From Pseudomonas sp. P8_241 (GTDB taxonomy: Bacteria; Pseudomonadota; Gammaproteobacteria; Pseudomonadales; Pseudomonadaceae), in NCBI RefSeq assembly GCF_034008315.1, contig NZ_CP125377.1, positions 5,148,501 to 5,212,500 on the forward strand: DNA of 64,000 bases, read 5' to 3'. Within the stretch, counting starts at the first letter, position 1. The number at the start of each line of letters is the position of its first letter. The notes beneath the pieces were generated by a model that saw nothing but the letters and a program-made list of their open reading frames with translations, did not search any database and was not told the DNA's origin. Positions 28,935 to 38,045 of this stretch are shown here, one piece after another. The position numbers and the translations under genes are program-made.

Positions 28935-29732
28935 TCAAAACGCCCGATGCACCGCATCGGGCGTTTTGTATTTCAAGGCCAGATGTGGCCGCTCCGCGTT
29001 GTAGATCAGCACCGATTCATCAACCATTCTCACCGCGTCGGCCAGGTTCTTGGGGCGATGCAGCAAAAACTCCGTCTTCAAAATCCCGTTTATTCGCTCC
29101 GCCATCGCGTTCTGATAGCAGTCATAGCCATCGGTCATCGAACAAATGACCCCGTGCTTGGTGTGAAAACGCTGATAAAGGTCGGAGCAATACTGCGCCC
29201 CACGGTCTGAGTGATGAACCAGCGGCTGCTTGGTTTTCCTTCCTCCTACAGCCTTCTTCAGCGCTTTGAGCACCGACTCTGTATGCAAGCTCTCATGCAC
29301 ATGATGTCCCACTATTTTACGCGAGTAGGCGTCGGTGATCAGGCTCAGATAAGCAACGCTCTCCTGGGTAGGCAGATAGGTTATATCCGCAACCCAAACT
29401 TGCTCAGGAGCACAGGCAATGATTTGCTGCGGGCCTGCCTTGAGTAGGTTTGGATGGCGGCGAAATCGATGATGGCTGTGGGTGGTCTTGTGGTATGCCC
29501 GCTTGCGAGGGACCAATTCTCGCGCTTCTCGCAGGATGCTGAACAGGCGATCGCGCCCCACCCGCAGACTCGTTTCTGCTTCGGCATGCAGCATATAATG
29601 CAGCTTGCGTGTTCCCAGCCTTGGCTGACGCCGCCGCTTTTCCAAGACGAAATCCACGACCTTTTGATCGTCGCTAGCCTTCGCATCAAACGCTCGGTTG
29701 CGCTTGTAGTAAGCCTGACGTGAAATGCCCAT
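28935..29732 (-). CDS. IS3-family transposase, catalytic part (OrfB)
   Basis: This 265-residue rve-superfamily integrase carries the DDE residues: Asp in VWVADITYLP, Asp in HHSDRGAQY and Glu in NAMAERINGILKTEF. An N-terminal HTH_21-like segment comes first (MGISRQAYYKRN). The frame is open upstream of the ATG and joins to orfA by a -1 shift, so the active transposase is probably the fused OrfAB protein rather than this ORF alone. Confidence 0.92.
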   Translation of the reverse strand: MGISRQAYYKRNRAFDAKASDDQKVVDFVLEKRRRQPRLGTRKLHYMLHAEAETSLRVGRDRLFSILREARELVPRKRAYHKTTHSHHRFRRHPNLLKAGPQQIIACAPEQVWVADITYLPTQESVAYLSLITDAYSRKIVGHHVHESLHTESVLKALKKAVGGRKTKQPLVHHSDRGAQYCSDLYQRFHTKHGVICSMTDGYDCYQNAMAERINGILKTEFLLHRPKNLADAVRMVDESVLIYNAERPHLALKYKTPDAVHRAF

Positions 29733-29755
29733 GAACAGGCAAGCCCTGCTGATAC

Positions 29756-30157
29756 TCAGGTCTTTGACTTGCCCTTGCGCGAGGACTTGCCGGGTCGCTT
29801 TTTTACGATGGATACACCGTAGTCGTTCTTCAAGACGTTTACGACAGCCTCGAAAAACTGAGCCTTTTGATTGCTCAGTTCAAGCTGTTCTTCAAGCTCT
29901 TTGATCCGCTGCTCGGGTGACAGCGGTACCGTGGACTCGGCCATGGAACTCTTCCTCAGCACTCGAATAGACGCGCCTTGGCTCCAATCCTGCCGACCAT
30001 GCTTGCGTAACCACACCAACACCGTTGACCGACCCTGGATGCCATAGCGCCGTTGAGCCTCTTTATAACTCAACTCGCCCTTTTCGACCTGATCGACCAC
30101 CGACAATTTAAAAGCCAGCGTGTAATCGCGCTGACTGCGCCTTTTCCCCGAATCCAT
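29756..30157 (-). CDS. IS3-family transposase OrfA (DNA-binding part)
   Basis: A 133-residue protein with an N-terminal helix-turn-helix (LSYKEAQRRYGIQGRSTVLVW) and a leucine-rich helix (SPEQRIKELEEQLELSNQKA) that mediates multimerisation in IS3 elements. Near its C-terminus lies the A AAA AAG slippery site, where ribosomes shift to read OrfB. Confidence 0.92.
   Translation of the reverse strand: MDSGKRRSQRDYTLAFKLSVVDQVEKGELSYKEAQRRYGIQGRSTVLVWLRKHGRQDWSQGASIRVLRKSSMAESTVPLSPEQRIKELEEQLELSNQKAQFFEAVVNVLKNDYGVSIVKKRPGKSSRKGKSKT
29798..29804 (-). promoter_or_regulatory. Programmed -1 ribosomal frameshift site of the IS
   Basis: On the minus strand AAAAAAG stands in the orfA frame as A AAA AAG. 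A -1 slip there continues in an open frame reading GQVKDLSISRACLFMGISRQ into OrfB, without a stop. This is the standard IS3-family arrangement. Confidence 0.82.
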
Positions 30158-30219
30158 TGCTCCCTCCTGAAAATAGGTCAGAAGGTGTAAACCTTATTCA
30201 GGACGGGACACTTGTAAAC

Positions 30220-30249
30220 AAAAAGGCCCGCAGCGATGCGGGCCTTTTT
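30220..30249 (+). terminator. Intrinsic terminator, originally of rapA
   Basis: AAAAAGGCCCGC-AGCGAT-GCGGGCCTTTTT is a strong stem with A/T tails immediately right of the IS. Removing the IS and one CTT copy would place it about 30 bases after the rapA stop. It may also terminate the convergent MFS gene. Confidence 0.85.
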
Positions 30250-30293
30250 CCATCTGACTTTTGTGGTGATGCCGATGGCCTCATCGCTAGCAA

Positions 30294-31643
30294 TCATGCA
30301 GTCGCCGGTGCAACCTCTGGCTCAACCACCCCAACCAACCCCTCCTTCATCCGCTTGGCATCGCGCACAAAACACCGCGAAGCCAGTACCAGAAACACCA
30401 CGGTGAAAAACAGCGCCACCGGGATCAGGTACATCGCGTCATGCAGGCCGACCGCTTTGAAAGCTTCGGTCATTTGTTCGGCACCGGCCGTCAACATCGC
30501 CGTGTGGGCAAAGTGATCGGACAATCCGCCCACCACCACCGGCCCCAGGCCACCACCCAGCAAGTACAACCCGGCAAAAAACAGCGCCATCGCCGTGGCC
30601 CGCAGACGCGGTTCGACCACGTCCTGGATCGCCGTGTAGACGCAAGTGTAGAAGTTGTAAGCAAACAACCAGCCCAGGCTGAACACTGCCACAAACACAC
30701 CGATCTCGATGCGGCCGGCATGCAGCGCCCAAGCGGTGCAGACGGTAGAAACAATCAGACTGAATGCGGCAAACAGCAGGCGACCATTAGCGACTCGCTG
30801 GTGAATCTTGTCCGCAATCCAGCCGCCAAGCGTCAAACCGACCAACCCGGTGACACCCACAATCACCCCGGTGGCCACCGCAGCCTCCTGTAATGGCATC
30901 AGGAAATAACGCTGCAGCATCGGCACCAGAAACGAGTTACAGGCGTAGGTGGCGAAGTTGAAACACAGGCCAGCCAAGACCAGCCACAAAAATGTCGGTA
31001 CGGCCAGCACTCGGCGGATCGGCCGGTCTACACGTTCCTGGGAAACCTGCACACTCTCCGCGGCACCGCGCGTGGGCTCCTTGATGAAGAACATGAAAAC
31101 CGCGAGGATCAGCCCCGGCACCGCCGCGATAAAGAACGGCGCGCGCCAACTGTCGAAAGCCTTGACCATCGCGCCAATGGTGAAGAACGCCAGCAATAGC
31201 CCCAACGGTAAGCCGAGCATGAAAATGCCCATGGCCCGTGCCCGACGGTGAGCGGGGAACAGGTCGCCGATCAACGAATTGGCGGCGGGTGCGTAACTGG
31301 CCTCACCGATACCGATACCCATGCGCACGATCAGGAAACTCCAGAAACTGCCGACCATGCCGTTGACCGCTGTCAGGCCACTCCATACCGCCAGGCCCCA
31401 ACCCATGAGTTTGCTGCGCGAACCTGTATCGGCCATACGCCCAAGTGGCAGACCGGCGATCGCGTAGACGAGGGTGAATGCAGTACCGATGATACCCAGC
31501 TGGAAGTCGCTAAGATGCCATTCCATGCGGATCGGTTCGATGATAATGGCGGGAATGGTACGGTCGAAAAAATTGAACAGATTGGCCAGGAACAACAGGA
31601 ACAGAATGCGCCAGGCATTCGCCGCTTGGGTCGATTTCTGCAT
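30294..31643 (-). CDS. MFS transporter, spinster-like
   Basis: This 449-residue permease has about 12 membrane helices, starting with LFLLFLANLFNFFDRTIPA and the loop GRMADTGSRSKLMG after helix 2. GIGEASYAPAANSLIGDLFP is typical of the spinster-like MFS group, whose bacterial members are mostly uncharacterised. It stands alone between rapA/IS and the divergent YkgJ gene. The substrate cannot be told from the sequence. Confidence 0.85.
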   Translation of the reverse strand: MQKSTQAANAWRILFLLFLANLFNFFDRTIPAIIIEPIRMEWHLSDFQLGIIGTAFTLVYAIAGLPLGRMADTGSRSKLMGWGLAVWSGLTAVNGMVGSFWSFLIVRMGIGIGEASYAPAANSLIGDLFPAHRRARAMGIFMLGLPLGLLLAFFTIGAMVKAFDSWRAPFFIAAVPGLILAVFMFFIKEPTRGAAESVQVSQERVDRPIRRVLAVPTFLWLVLAGLCFNFATYACNSFLVPMLQRYFLMPLQEAAVATGVIVGVTGLVGLTLGGWIADKIHQRVANGRLLFAAFSLIVSTVCTAWALHAGRIEIGVFVAVFSLGWLFAYNFYTCVYTAIQDVVEPRLRATAMALFFAGLYLLGGGLGPVVVGGLSDHFAHTAMLTAGAEQMTEAFKAVGLHDAMYLIPVALFFTVVFLVLASRCFVRDAKRMKEGLVGVVEPEVAPATA

Positions 31644-31947
31644 GGGTCCGTCTCATTTATTGTTATGGGGTCGTCACTGTCCCCGGAATTTGCAATCTAG
31701 ACAGGCCTGCCAGAGCTGTCTGTAATTATTCGTAAGGCTGATATCAGACCATCGCAATCTTTCGCAAAACGCTCTGGTCCGCGGCTCGATAAGGCTCAAT
31801 GTTTTCGGGGCAAAACCTGCAATTTCCGGCCTGACACCTGCCGTTGAAAAATACCTGCCGCCCCCCCTTCCCAACCCGCTGGCGAAGCCTAGAATAGCGA
31901 CCTTGCTTTATCCCCCTGCGTCCCCATTCCTCCTTAGATAATCGCCC
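31644..31947. other. Divergent intergenic region MFS / YkgJ
   Basis: These 304 bases between two divergent starts should hold both promoters. No clear operator, RNA or small gene was recognised. Confidence 0.4.
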
Positions 31948-32313
31948 ATGTCCGAAGCCAGTCCGTGTCTGAATTGCGGTGCCTGCTGTTCTCATTTTCG
32001 CGTGTCATTTTTCTGGGGTGAATGCACCTCGGCCGGGGGAACTGTGCCCGATGAGCTTGTCGATCAAATCAGTCCAAGCCGGGTAGCGATGCTTGGCACC
32101 GGGTGCAAACCGGTGCGCTGCATCAGCCTGGTGGGTGATGTAGGCAGTGAGGTGCAATGCTCGATCTATGACAAACGCTCGAGCACCTGCCGGGAATTCG
32201 AAGCCTCTTGGGTAGACGGCGAGGCGAACCCGGATTGCGATGCCGCCCGAGCTGCGTTCGGTCTACCGGCCCTGCAACCAGAGTTCGATATGGCCGAGAG
32301 GAAAATAGCCTGA
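31948..32313 (+). CDS. YkgJ-family cysteine-cluster protein
   Basis: A 121-residue protein with the N-terminal cluster CLNCGACC (Cys7, Cys10, Cys13, Cys14) and further cysteines in CKPVRC, CSIY and CREF, the pattern of the CxxCxxCC (UPF0153/YkgJ) family. These are thought to bind zinc or an iron-sulphur cluster; no reaction is established for this member. The GEANPDCDAARAAFGLP tail is also common in the family. It is not obviously in an operon. Confidence 0.85.
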   Translation: MSEASPCLNCGACCSHFRVSFFWGECTSAGGTVPDELVDQISPSRVAMLGTGCKPVRCISLVGDVGSEVQCSIYDKRSSTCREFEASWVDGEANPDCDAARAAFGLPALQPEFDMAERKIA

Positions 32314-32460
32314 CCGTTAGCACTAATTGCTATTGGGTTAATGCCAAAATCATTTGCGCCAAAGTGCCACTATCGCTTGCTGTCCATCCATGACCTCTAT
32401 ACTCCATGAATTCGCCGGCGCTCATTGCGTCGGCAAGGATGACAATGATGGGGCAGGTTA

Positions 32461-34677
32461 ATGGAGTGGCCGGGGCTGCAGTTCATTTCCGCGCTGCCAG
32501 AGAACGGGCAGGTCATACTTGATTGTGTGCATGACCCTTTTCTGGTGCTGCTGGCTTACCTGGTCGCCTGCGTCGGATGCTTTGCCACGCTGGACATGGC
32601 CGAGCGGGTAAACCATGCGGAACAGGCCACTTCTCAGACGCGCTGGCGTTGGGTGGGTACCGGGTGCCTGGCGGGCGGTATTTGGGCCATGCATTTCATC
32701 GGGATGCTCGCGTTTCGCGTGCCCATCGAAATTCGTTACCAGCTGCCAGTCACACTGCTATCCCTGTCAATCGCATTGATCGCGTCATGGTTGGCCATGC
32801 AAACGTTGAGCCTTGCGCAATTGAAATTGCGGCATTGCTGCACGTCGTCGATCGGCATCGGACTGGGCATCGCCGCGATGCATTATGTGGGCATGACGGC
32901 CATGCATTCGAATGCCACGGCTTATTACCAACCCGGCTTGTTCGCGCTTTCCATCCTCATCGCCATTGCCGCTGCCCTGGCAACACTGCTATTGGCCAGG
33001 CACCTGCGCAATGGCGCGGGAGTGATGCACCAGCTTCTCAAGTATTGCGCCAGTCTGCTGCTCGGCGCGGGCATTCTGAGCATGCATTTTACGGCCATGG
33101 CCGCCTTCAATCTGGTGCAACCCGTCGGTAGCCTCCTGACGCAGGCGAGTGAACACAATCATGTACAACTGGCGCTGACGATCGCCGTCGTGACTCTGCT
33201 GATCATCGGCAGCAGCATCAGCGCAGCGCTCGCGGACAAGAAACTCCAGCACAAGGACCACGACCTGCAGCGGGTCAACTCCTTGCTTAGCCAATTGGAC
33301 CAGGCGCGCATGTCGCTACAGCAGGTGGCGCACTACGACGCCTTGACCAACCTGCTCAACCGCCGTGGTTTTAATCAGATCTTCGCCGAAAAACTCATCG
33401 AGAAGACCAACGAGGGCGGGATGCTGGCGGTCCTGTTCCTGGACATTGATCATTTCAAGCGGATCAATGACAGCCTCGGCCATGACGCCGGTGACGAGCT
33501 GCTCAAAGTGCTGGCCGGCCATATCAAGAGTTCGATACGCAGTCATGCAGATGTCGTGGCGCGCTTCGGCGGCGACGAGTTCTGCCTGCTCATCGACCTG
33601 CATGATCGTGAAGAGGCGCGGCAGATGGCCCAGCGCATCATGTTGAAAATGAAAGACCCCATCGAATTGGCCGGACGGCGCATGGTCATGACCACCAGCA
33701 TCGGCATCAGCCTGTTCCCGGAAGATGGCAAGACCTGCGAGGAGCTGCTGAAAAACGCCGACCTGGCGCTCTACCAGTCCAAGGGCGGTGGACGAAATGG
33801 CCTGAACTTCTTCAGCGCCAACCTGAAAGCCCGGGCCACACTGGAGCTGCAACTCGAAGAAGAACTACGCTTCGCCCTGCGCGAGGACACCGGGCTGATG
33901 CTGTATTACCAACCGATCTATGACCTGAAAACCGGTCAAGTCAGCAAACTTGAAGCGTTGATCCGCTGGCAACACCCGGTCCACGGCTTTCTCGTTCCCG
34001 ACCGTTTTATCGCTATCGCGGAGGCCAATGGCCTGATTGCCGAACTGGACAATTGGGTGCTGCGCAAAGCCTGCGAGGATCTGGGGGAGCTTTCGCGCCA
34101 AGACTGTGAAGAACTCAAGATTGCCGTCAATTGCTCGCCCCTGAACCTGGCGCGCGAAGATCTGGCCGATGAAATCGAACACGCTCTGCGGACTTACGGG
34201 GTCGCTCCCCATCGACTTGAACTGGAAGTCACCGAAAACGCATTGATGGGCAACATCGCCAACACCCTGGTATTGTTGCGAAAGATACGCGCCCTCGGTG
34301 TGTCGCTGTCGATTGATGACTTTGGCACCGGCTATTCATCCCTCGCCTACCTCAAGCGCCTACCGCTCAATACGCTGAAAATAGATCGCTCATTCATTCA
34401 GGACATTCCCAAGGCCACCGCGGACATGGAGATCGTCCAGGCCATTATCGTCATGGCCCACACCCTGCACTTGCAGGTGGTCACCGAAGGCGTTGAAACC
34501 TTCGAGCAATACCAGTTCCTCGAGGACCACGGCTGCGACTTCGTTCAAGGTTACCTGTTCAGTCGGCCCGTACCGCTGGCCGACCTGCATCCGGTGCTCA
34601 ATGAAATCAATCAGCGCAAGCACTCCTACAGCGCTACGACGTTGAGTCTGGTGCACGGAACATCTGCACTAATGTAG
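32461..34677 (+). CDS. MHYT-GGDEF-EAL cyclic-di-GMP protein (MucR-like)
   Basis: A 738-residue inner-membrane protein. The N-terminal sensor has seven hydrophobic segments with three MHYT motifs (MHFIGM at 77, MHYVGM at 140, MHFTAM at 208) that may bind copper or sense a gas. A GGDEF domain (intact RFGGDEF, 368-374) and an EAL domain (LEALIRW near 497, DDFGTGYSS) follow, so both synthesis and breakdown of c-di-GMP are possible. The inhibitory RxxD site before GGDEF reads SHAD and seems lost. Domain order matches MucR of P. aeruginosa, which links c-di-GMP to alginate. The ATG at 32461 has a GGCAGG box close upstream. Its 3' end overlaps the convergent neighbour by 44 bases. Confidence 0.9.
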   Translation: MEWPGLQFISALPENGQVILDCVHDPFLVLLAYLVACVGCFATLDMAERVNHAEQATSQTRWRWVGTGCLAGGIWAMHFIGMLAFRVPIEIRYQLPVTLLSLSIALIASWLAMQTLSLAQLKLRHCCTSSIGIGLGIAAMHYVGMTAMHSNATAYYQPGLFALSILIAIAAALATLLLARHLRNGAGVMHQLLKYCASLLLGAGILSMHFTAMAAFNLVQPVGSLLTQASEHNHVQLALTIAVVTLLIIGSSISAALADKKLQHKDHDLQRVNSLLSQLDQARMSLQQVAHYDALTNLLNRRGFNQIFAEKLIEKTNEGGMLAVLFLDIDHFKRINDSLGHDAGDELLKVLAGHIKSSIRSHADVVARFGGDEFCLLIDLHDREEARQMAQRIMLKMKDPIELAGRRMVMTTSIGISLFPEDGKTCEELLKNADLALYQSKGGGRNGLNFFSANLKARATLELQLEEELRFALREDTGLMLYYQPIYDLKTGQVSKLEALIRWQHPVHGFLVPDRFIAIAEANGLIAELDNWVLRKACEDLGELSRQDCEELKIAVNCSPLNLAREDLADEIEHALRTYGVAPHRLELEVTENALMGNIANTLVLLRKIRALGVSLSIDDFGTGYSSLAYLKRLPLNTLKIDRSFIQDIPKATADMEIVQAIIVMAHTLHLQVVTEGVETFEQYQFLEDHGCDFVQGYLFSRPVPLADLHPVLNEINQRKHSYSATTLSLVHGTSALM

Positions 34678-35527
34678 ACGGGTCTTTCTCAAGAAATCCC
34701 TGCCCCCCATGCAAACGCATCAACTGCGCCGCCAAGCCGGTGATCGGTGTAGCCGAACCCTGTTCACGAGAAAATTTCACCGCTGTGTCGAGATCCTTGA
34801 GCAGGGTCCGAACATGCCACTTGACCGGTTCGAAACGACTTTCGGCCATTTGTGGAGCCAGGATCTGCAGCGGCCTGGAATCAGCAAAACCGCCCGCCAG
34901 TGCGGCGGCGATCAGGCTGGCATCCACCCCGGAACTTTCCGCCAGCGCCACCACTTCGGCAATCACCAACGCATTGCAGGCGACAATCATCTGATTGCAC
35001 GCTTTGGTCACCTGCCCCGCTCCAACGCCACCCATGTGTGTTACGCGCTGTCCCAGGCTCAACAATACGGAGCGGACCCGTTCAAGATTCCGAATCTCCC
35101 CGCCCACCATGATCGCCAATGTCCCCGCTTCAGCGCCGACCACACCACCGGACACCGGGGAGTCCAGCCAGGCCATGCCGGTTTCTTCCATCAGCTCGTT
35201 GGCCATTTCCCGCGTGGCACTGGGCTCGAGGCTGGAAAAATCCACCAATAACTGACCGTTCTTCGCCCCTTCAACAACACCCGCCGGACCAAAGACCACC
35301 TCACGCACCACCGCCGTGTCTGCCAGGCAGAGCATTACCACGTCCGCGTGCTGACACAATTCGGCCGCTGTGGCGACCTGTCGCGCCCCAGCCGCCACCA
35401 GAGGCGCGCACTTGGCCGGATTGCGGTTCCACACGGTCAGAGGATAACCAGCCGCCAACAAACGCTGGCACATCGGCAACCCCATCAGCCCGATACCGGC
35501 AAATCCCAGCGAAGGTAGTATTGACAT
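34634..35527 (-). CDS. 3-hydroxyisobutyrate dehydrogenase / tartronate semialdehyde reductase family
   Basis: A 297-residue NAD(P)-dependent beta-hydroxyacid dehydrogenase. The Rossmann motif GFAGIGLMGLPM is near the start, DSPVSGGVVGAEAGTLAIMVGG holds the substrate-binding segment, and GAGQVTKACNQM carries the catalytic lysine. Members oxidise 3-hydroxyisobutyrate, 2-hydroxy-3-oxopropionate and similar acids; the exact substrate cannot be told. The second of two adjacent ATGs (35527) is better spaced from GGAGG. It is convergent with the MHYT gene and divergent from the tubulin-like gene. Confidence 0.86.
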   Translation of the reverse strand: MSILPSLGFAGIGLMGLPMCQRLLAAGYPLTVWNRNPAKCAPLVAAGARQVATAAELCQHADVVMLCLADTAVVREVVFGPAGVVEGAKNGQLLVDFSSLEPSATREMANELMEETGMAWLDSPVSGGVVGAEAGTLAIMVGGEIRNLERVRSVLLSLGQRVTHMGGVGAGQVTKACNQMIVACNALVIAEVVALAESSGVDASLIAAALAGGFADSRPLQILAPQMAESRFEPVKWHVRTLLKDLDTAVKFSREQGSATPITGLAAQLMRLHGGQGFLEKDPSTLVQMFRAPDSTS

Positions 35528-35723
35528 CATTTGGCCTCCTTTTGATTAAAGAACGCCGAATATTGGCCGATTCATCATGACTTGGGAAAGGATTCCCCGA
35601 GCACAACTCAGTCTCAAGCCCAGGCTTGGGCTCAATACGCGCTGACAAAAGACGCGATTCAATTCCGTGAAGGTTTGACGACAGTGAGTCGGCCTACCCA
35701 CCAGCCCAGGTAGATGGCGAACA

Positions 35724-37919
35724 ATGACTTCTAAAAATAACCCGGCCCCTGCGCTATCCGATCTGACCTTGACCCCTGCGGCCAACAGCCCGTCATCACC
35801 GAAGCCTTCGCTCCCTTCTCGTCCGTTGTCGACCCAGCAGTACCTGTATTTCACCGAAACCAACACCGACCGTATTCTCGACAACCTCGACGGCCTGCGC
35901 GACATGGTGTTCCCGCGCCCTGCGCACCTGGAAGGCGACAGCGAACAGCATAGCCACCAGGAATTCCCGTCAGTGTGCCTGATCGGTCTGGGCCGATGTG
36001 GCTCGAACATCGCGCTGGATGTCGCGGAGCTGGTGTACAACGCGCGCAAGTTCTACCTCAACGAATTCAACAATGACGATCGCCTGTCGCCAGACAAGCG
36101 TTATGCCGAAAAGGGCTACAGCCCTGCCCAATGGATTCGCAACAACCTGCGCCTGGGCCCGAACAAGGCCACCAAGCCAGTGTTCCTGGTCGAGCCGCTG
36201 GTGATGCTCGGCGACCTGGACAAGGACATCGCCGGGCGTATCCGCTTCTCGCGCAAGGGCGAAAAAAGCGGCTTCCTGCGCGACTACAGCAAAATGAAAA
36301 TCATGGACTTGTCGGAAGTCCACGCCGGTGGCGCCGGTAACGCGCCGATCCTCGGTCAGTACCTGGCCAAGATCATTCTGAACAAGGACACCCAGCGTTT
36401 TTCCAGCCCTGACTGGAAGATGATTCACTCGTACCTGATCGACAGCTGCGGCATCAAGGCCAACCAGTCGCGCCTGTATTTCTCGATCTTCAGCGCCGGT
36501 GGCGGTACGGGCTCGGGCATGGCCTCTGAATTTGGTCTGGCCCAGCAGCACTCGTACATGAACAAGACGTTCGACACCAAGCCGATGGACGAGCATGACG
36601 GCAAGAGCGGCCACTCGTTCGTGTTCGAGCCGATCTTCACCAGCGGCATCTGCGTGCTGCCGAACATTTCCGATCACCGCAGTGAAATGTCCGAAGCGCT
36701 ACATATCAACGCCGGGCGCTTGCTGTGCAAATACCTGTCGGAAGAGTGGGACTTTTCCTACAATTTCGCCAATGAAGACAGCAGCGAAGCCAGCGTCATG
36801 GGCCGCATCCGCCCATGGAACGCGATGATGCTCATCTCTAACGACATCATGCGTTACGCCGAAGAGAACGATGACGGCAACATCCAGAACATTGATGTCA
36901 ATGCGATGGAAAAGCACGCCAACCAATACATTTCGCAGCAGATTTTCAACATTCTGACCGCGCAGGCGGTCACGACTGACTATGACCAGAACTATTTCCG
37001 TCGCGCCGGCATCGACATTGGTGAAACCATCCGCCTGGACGCCAACGACCTGTTCATGAGCCTGGCCGGGCCGGTGGCGATTGCCTATGCCGAATCCGTT
37101 GTTCCGGAAACCCCACAACCGAGCAACGACAAGTTCAAGGTGTTCGAGAAAGAGCCACAGCGCTTGAACATCGACGACCTGTTCTTCCGTTCGATCGACC
37201 TGCCGCACTTCAACAAGGTCACCCAGGCGATCGAAGGCATCAGTCTGCTGCCGATCGAGTCAAAGCGCTATCGTGCGTCGCTGGAGCAGTACAAGAATTC
37301 GGGTTACGACGCCGCAGCCCTGCACGACCTGCACTTCTTCAAGAATTGCTCGTCGGTGGTGTCGATTGTTTCGCTGCCCAAAGACTACAAGCTGTCCTAC
37401 ATGGACCTGAACCGGTTGAAGACCCACCTCAACAGTCTGTTCCCCAACACCACGCTCAAGCGTTACGCGCTGGTGATCGGCGCCTCGGCCAACCTGTCGC
37501 TGACCACGTTGATCGCCAAGAGCCCGTGCCTGTCGGACGACTTCCTGACGCTGATCGTGGCGTTCATCAAGCGTTGCTTCGCCAAGGCACCGTACCGATT
37601 TGACGAAACCCTGGACAACTCGATCCTGGATTTCATCGTCCAGGAAGAGTTCGACGAAGACCGTATCGATGACTTGCTCAACGAATTCGAGAACCCGGCA
37701 AAGATCCTCGATACCAACTGGTACGCGATCAAGCCGATGTACGAGAAGAAGTACCGCGAGCTGATCAACGACAAGGACAAGTTTGTCTCGATCAACGACA
37801 TACGTCTTTCTCGGGATTGCGTGAAGAAATCGATCAAGTACCTGCGCGAGATCTACCGTCATCGCATTGGCAAGACCAAGGTTATTTCGCTGAATAACCA
37901 TACGGGCAAGACGGCTTAG
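35724..37919 (+). CDS. FtsZ/tubulin-superfamily GTPase, solitary, function unknown
   Basis: A 731-residue protein with the nucleotide-binding loops of FtsZ in order: GLGRCGSN (88-95, T1), FNNDD (115-119, where FtsZ has NTD), HAGGAGNAPILG (200-211, T3), AGGGTGSGM (258-266, the tubulin signature), LISNDIM (371-377, as FtsZ IPND) and LDANDLFMSL (439-448, matching the T7 loop VDFADV that completes GTP hydrolysis). A Pro/Ser-rich N-terminal tail of about 80 residues and about 270 extra C-terminal residues are unlike FtsZ. It probably belongs to the 'tubulin-like' family (Pfam Tubulin_2). There is no signal peptide or clear membrane segment. It is monocistronic; neighbours give no functional hint. 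Weak ribosome-binding site. Confidence 0.85.
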   Translation: MTSKNNPAPALSDLTLTPAANSPSSPKPSLPSRPLSTQQYLYFTETNTDRILDNLDGLRDMVFPRPAHLEGDSEQHSHQEFPSVCLIGLGRCGSNIALDVAELVYNARKFYLNEFNNDDRLSPDKRYAEKGYSPAQWIRNNLRLGPNKATKPVFLVEPLVMLGDLDKDIAGRIRFSRKGEKSGFLRDYSKMKIMDLSEVHAGGAGNAPILGQYLAKIILNKDTQRFSSPDWKMIHSYLIDSCGIKANQSRLYFSIFSAGGGTGSGMASEFGLAQQHSYMNKTFDTKPMDEHDGKSGHSFVFEPIFTSGICVLPNISDHRSEMSEALHINAGRLLCKYLSEEWDFSYNFANEDSSEASVMGRIRPWNAMMLISNDIMRYAEENDDGNIQNIDVNAMEKHANQYISQQIFNILTAQAVTTDYDQNYFRRAGIDIGETIRLDANDLFMSLAGPVAIAYAESVVPETPQPSNDKFKVFEKEPQRLNIDDLFFRSIDLPHFNKVTQAIEGISLLPIESKRYRASLEQYKNSGYDAAALHDLHFFKNCSSVVSIVSLPKDYKLSYMDLNRLKTHLNSLFPNTTLKRYALVIGASANLSLTTLIAKSPCLSDDFLTLIVAFIKRCFAKAPYRFDETLDNSILDFIVQEEFDEDRIDDLLNEFENPAKILDTNWYAIKPMYEKKYRELINDKDKFVSINDIRLSRDCVKKSIKYLREIYRHRIGKTKVISLNNHTGKTA

Positions 37920-37924
37920 ACCTG

Positions 37925-38000
37925 AAAAGATCGCAGCCTGCGGCAGCTCCAACGGGTGTACAGCTGGCTCTGTAGGAGCTGCCGCAGGCTGCGATCTTTT
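37925..38000. repeat. Paired REP-like repeat (GATCGCAGCC type)
   Basis: AAAAGATCGCAGCCTGCGGC and its inverse copy flank about 25 bases, starting 6 bases after the stop of the tubulin-like gene, so it forms the 3' end of that transcript. Confidence 0.88.
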
Positions 38001-38027
38001 TCTTTTATCCACACCCGGAAACAATTA

Positions 38028-38045
38028 AGCAGCCCTCAGGCTGCT
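38028..38045. other. Short perfect hairpin
   Basis: AGCAGCC-CTCA-GGCTGCT is a 7-bp stem with no T-run, between the convergent tubulin-like and DUF2288 genes. It may help end transcripts from either side. Confidence 0.35.

Larger units (their letters stand above)
28898..30210 (-). mobile_element. IS3-family insertion sequence, 1313 bp, apparently intact
   Basis: The left end starts TGTCTAGTCCTGAA and the right end, read inward, starts TGTCCCGTCCTGAA; the similarity continues through AGGTTTACACCT, giving imperfect terminal inverted repeats of about 27 bases. A 3-bp target duplication, CTT, flanks both sides (28895-28897 and 30211-30213). Inside are orfA and orfB on the minus strand with a -1 frameshift site. 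The matching duplication and intact frames point to a recent insertion. Confidence 0.93.

Noticed and set aside
35724..37919. Phage tubulin PhuZ or plasmid TubZ
   Set aside because: Those are about 300-400 residues and lie with phage or partition genes; no such genes are near and the length is 731.
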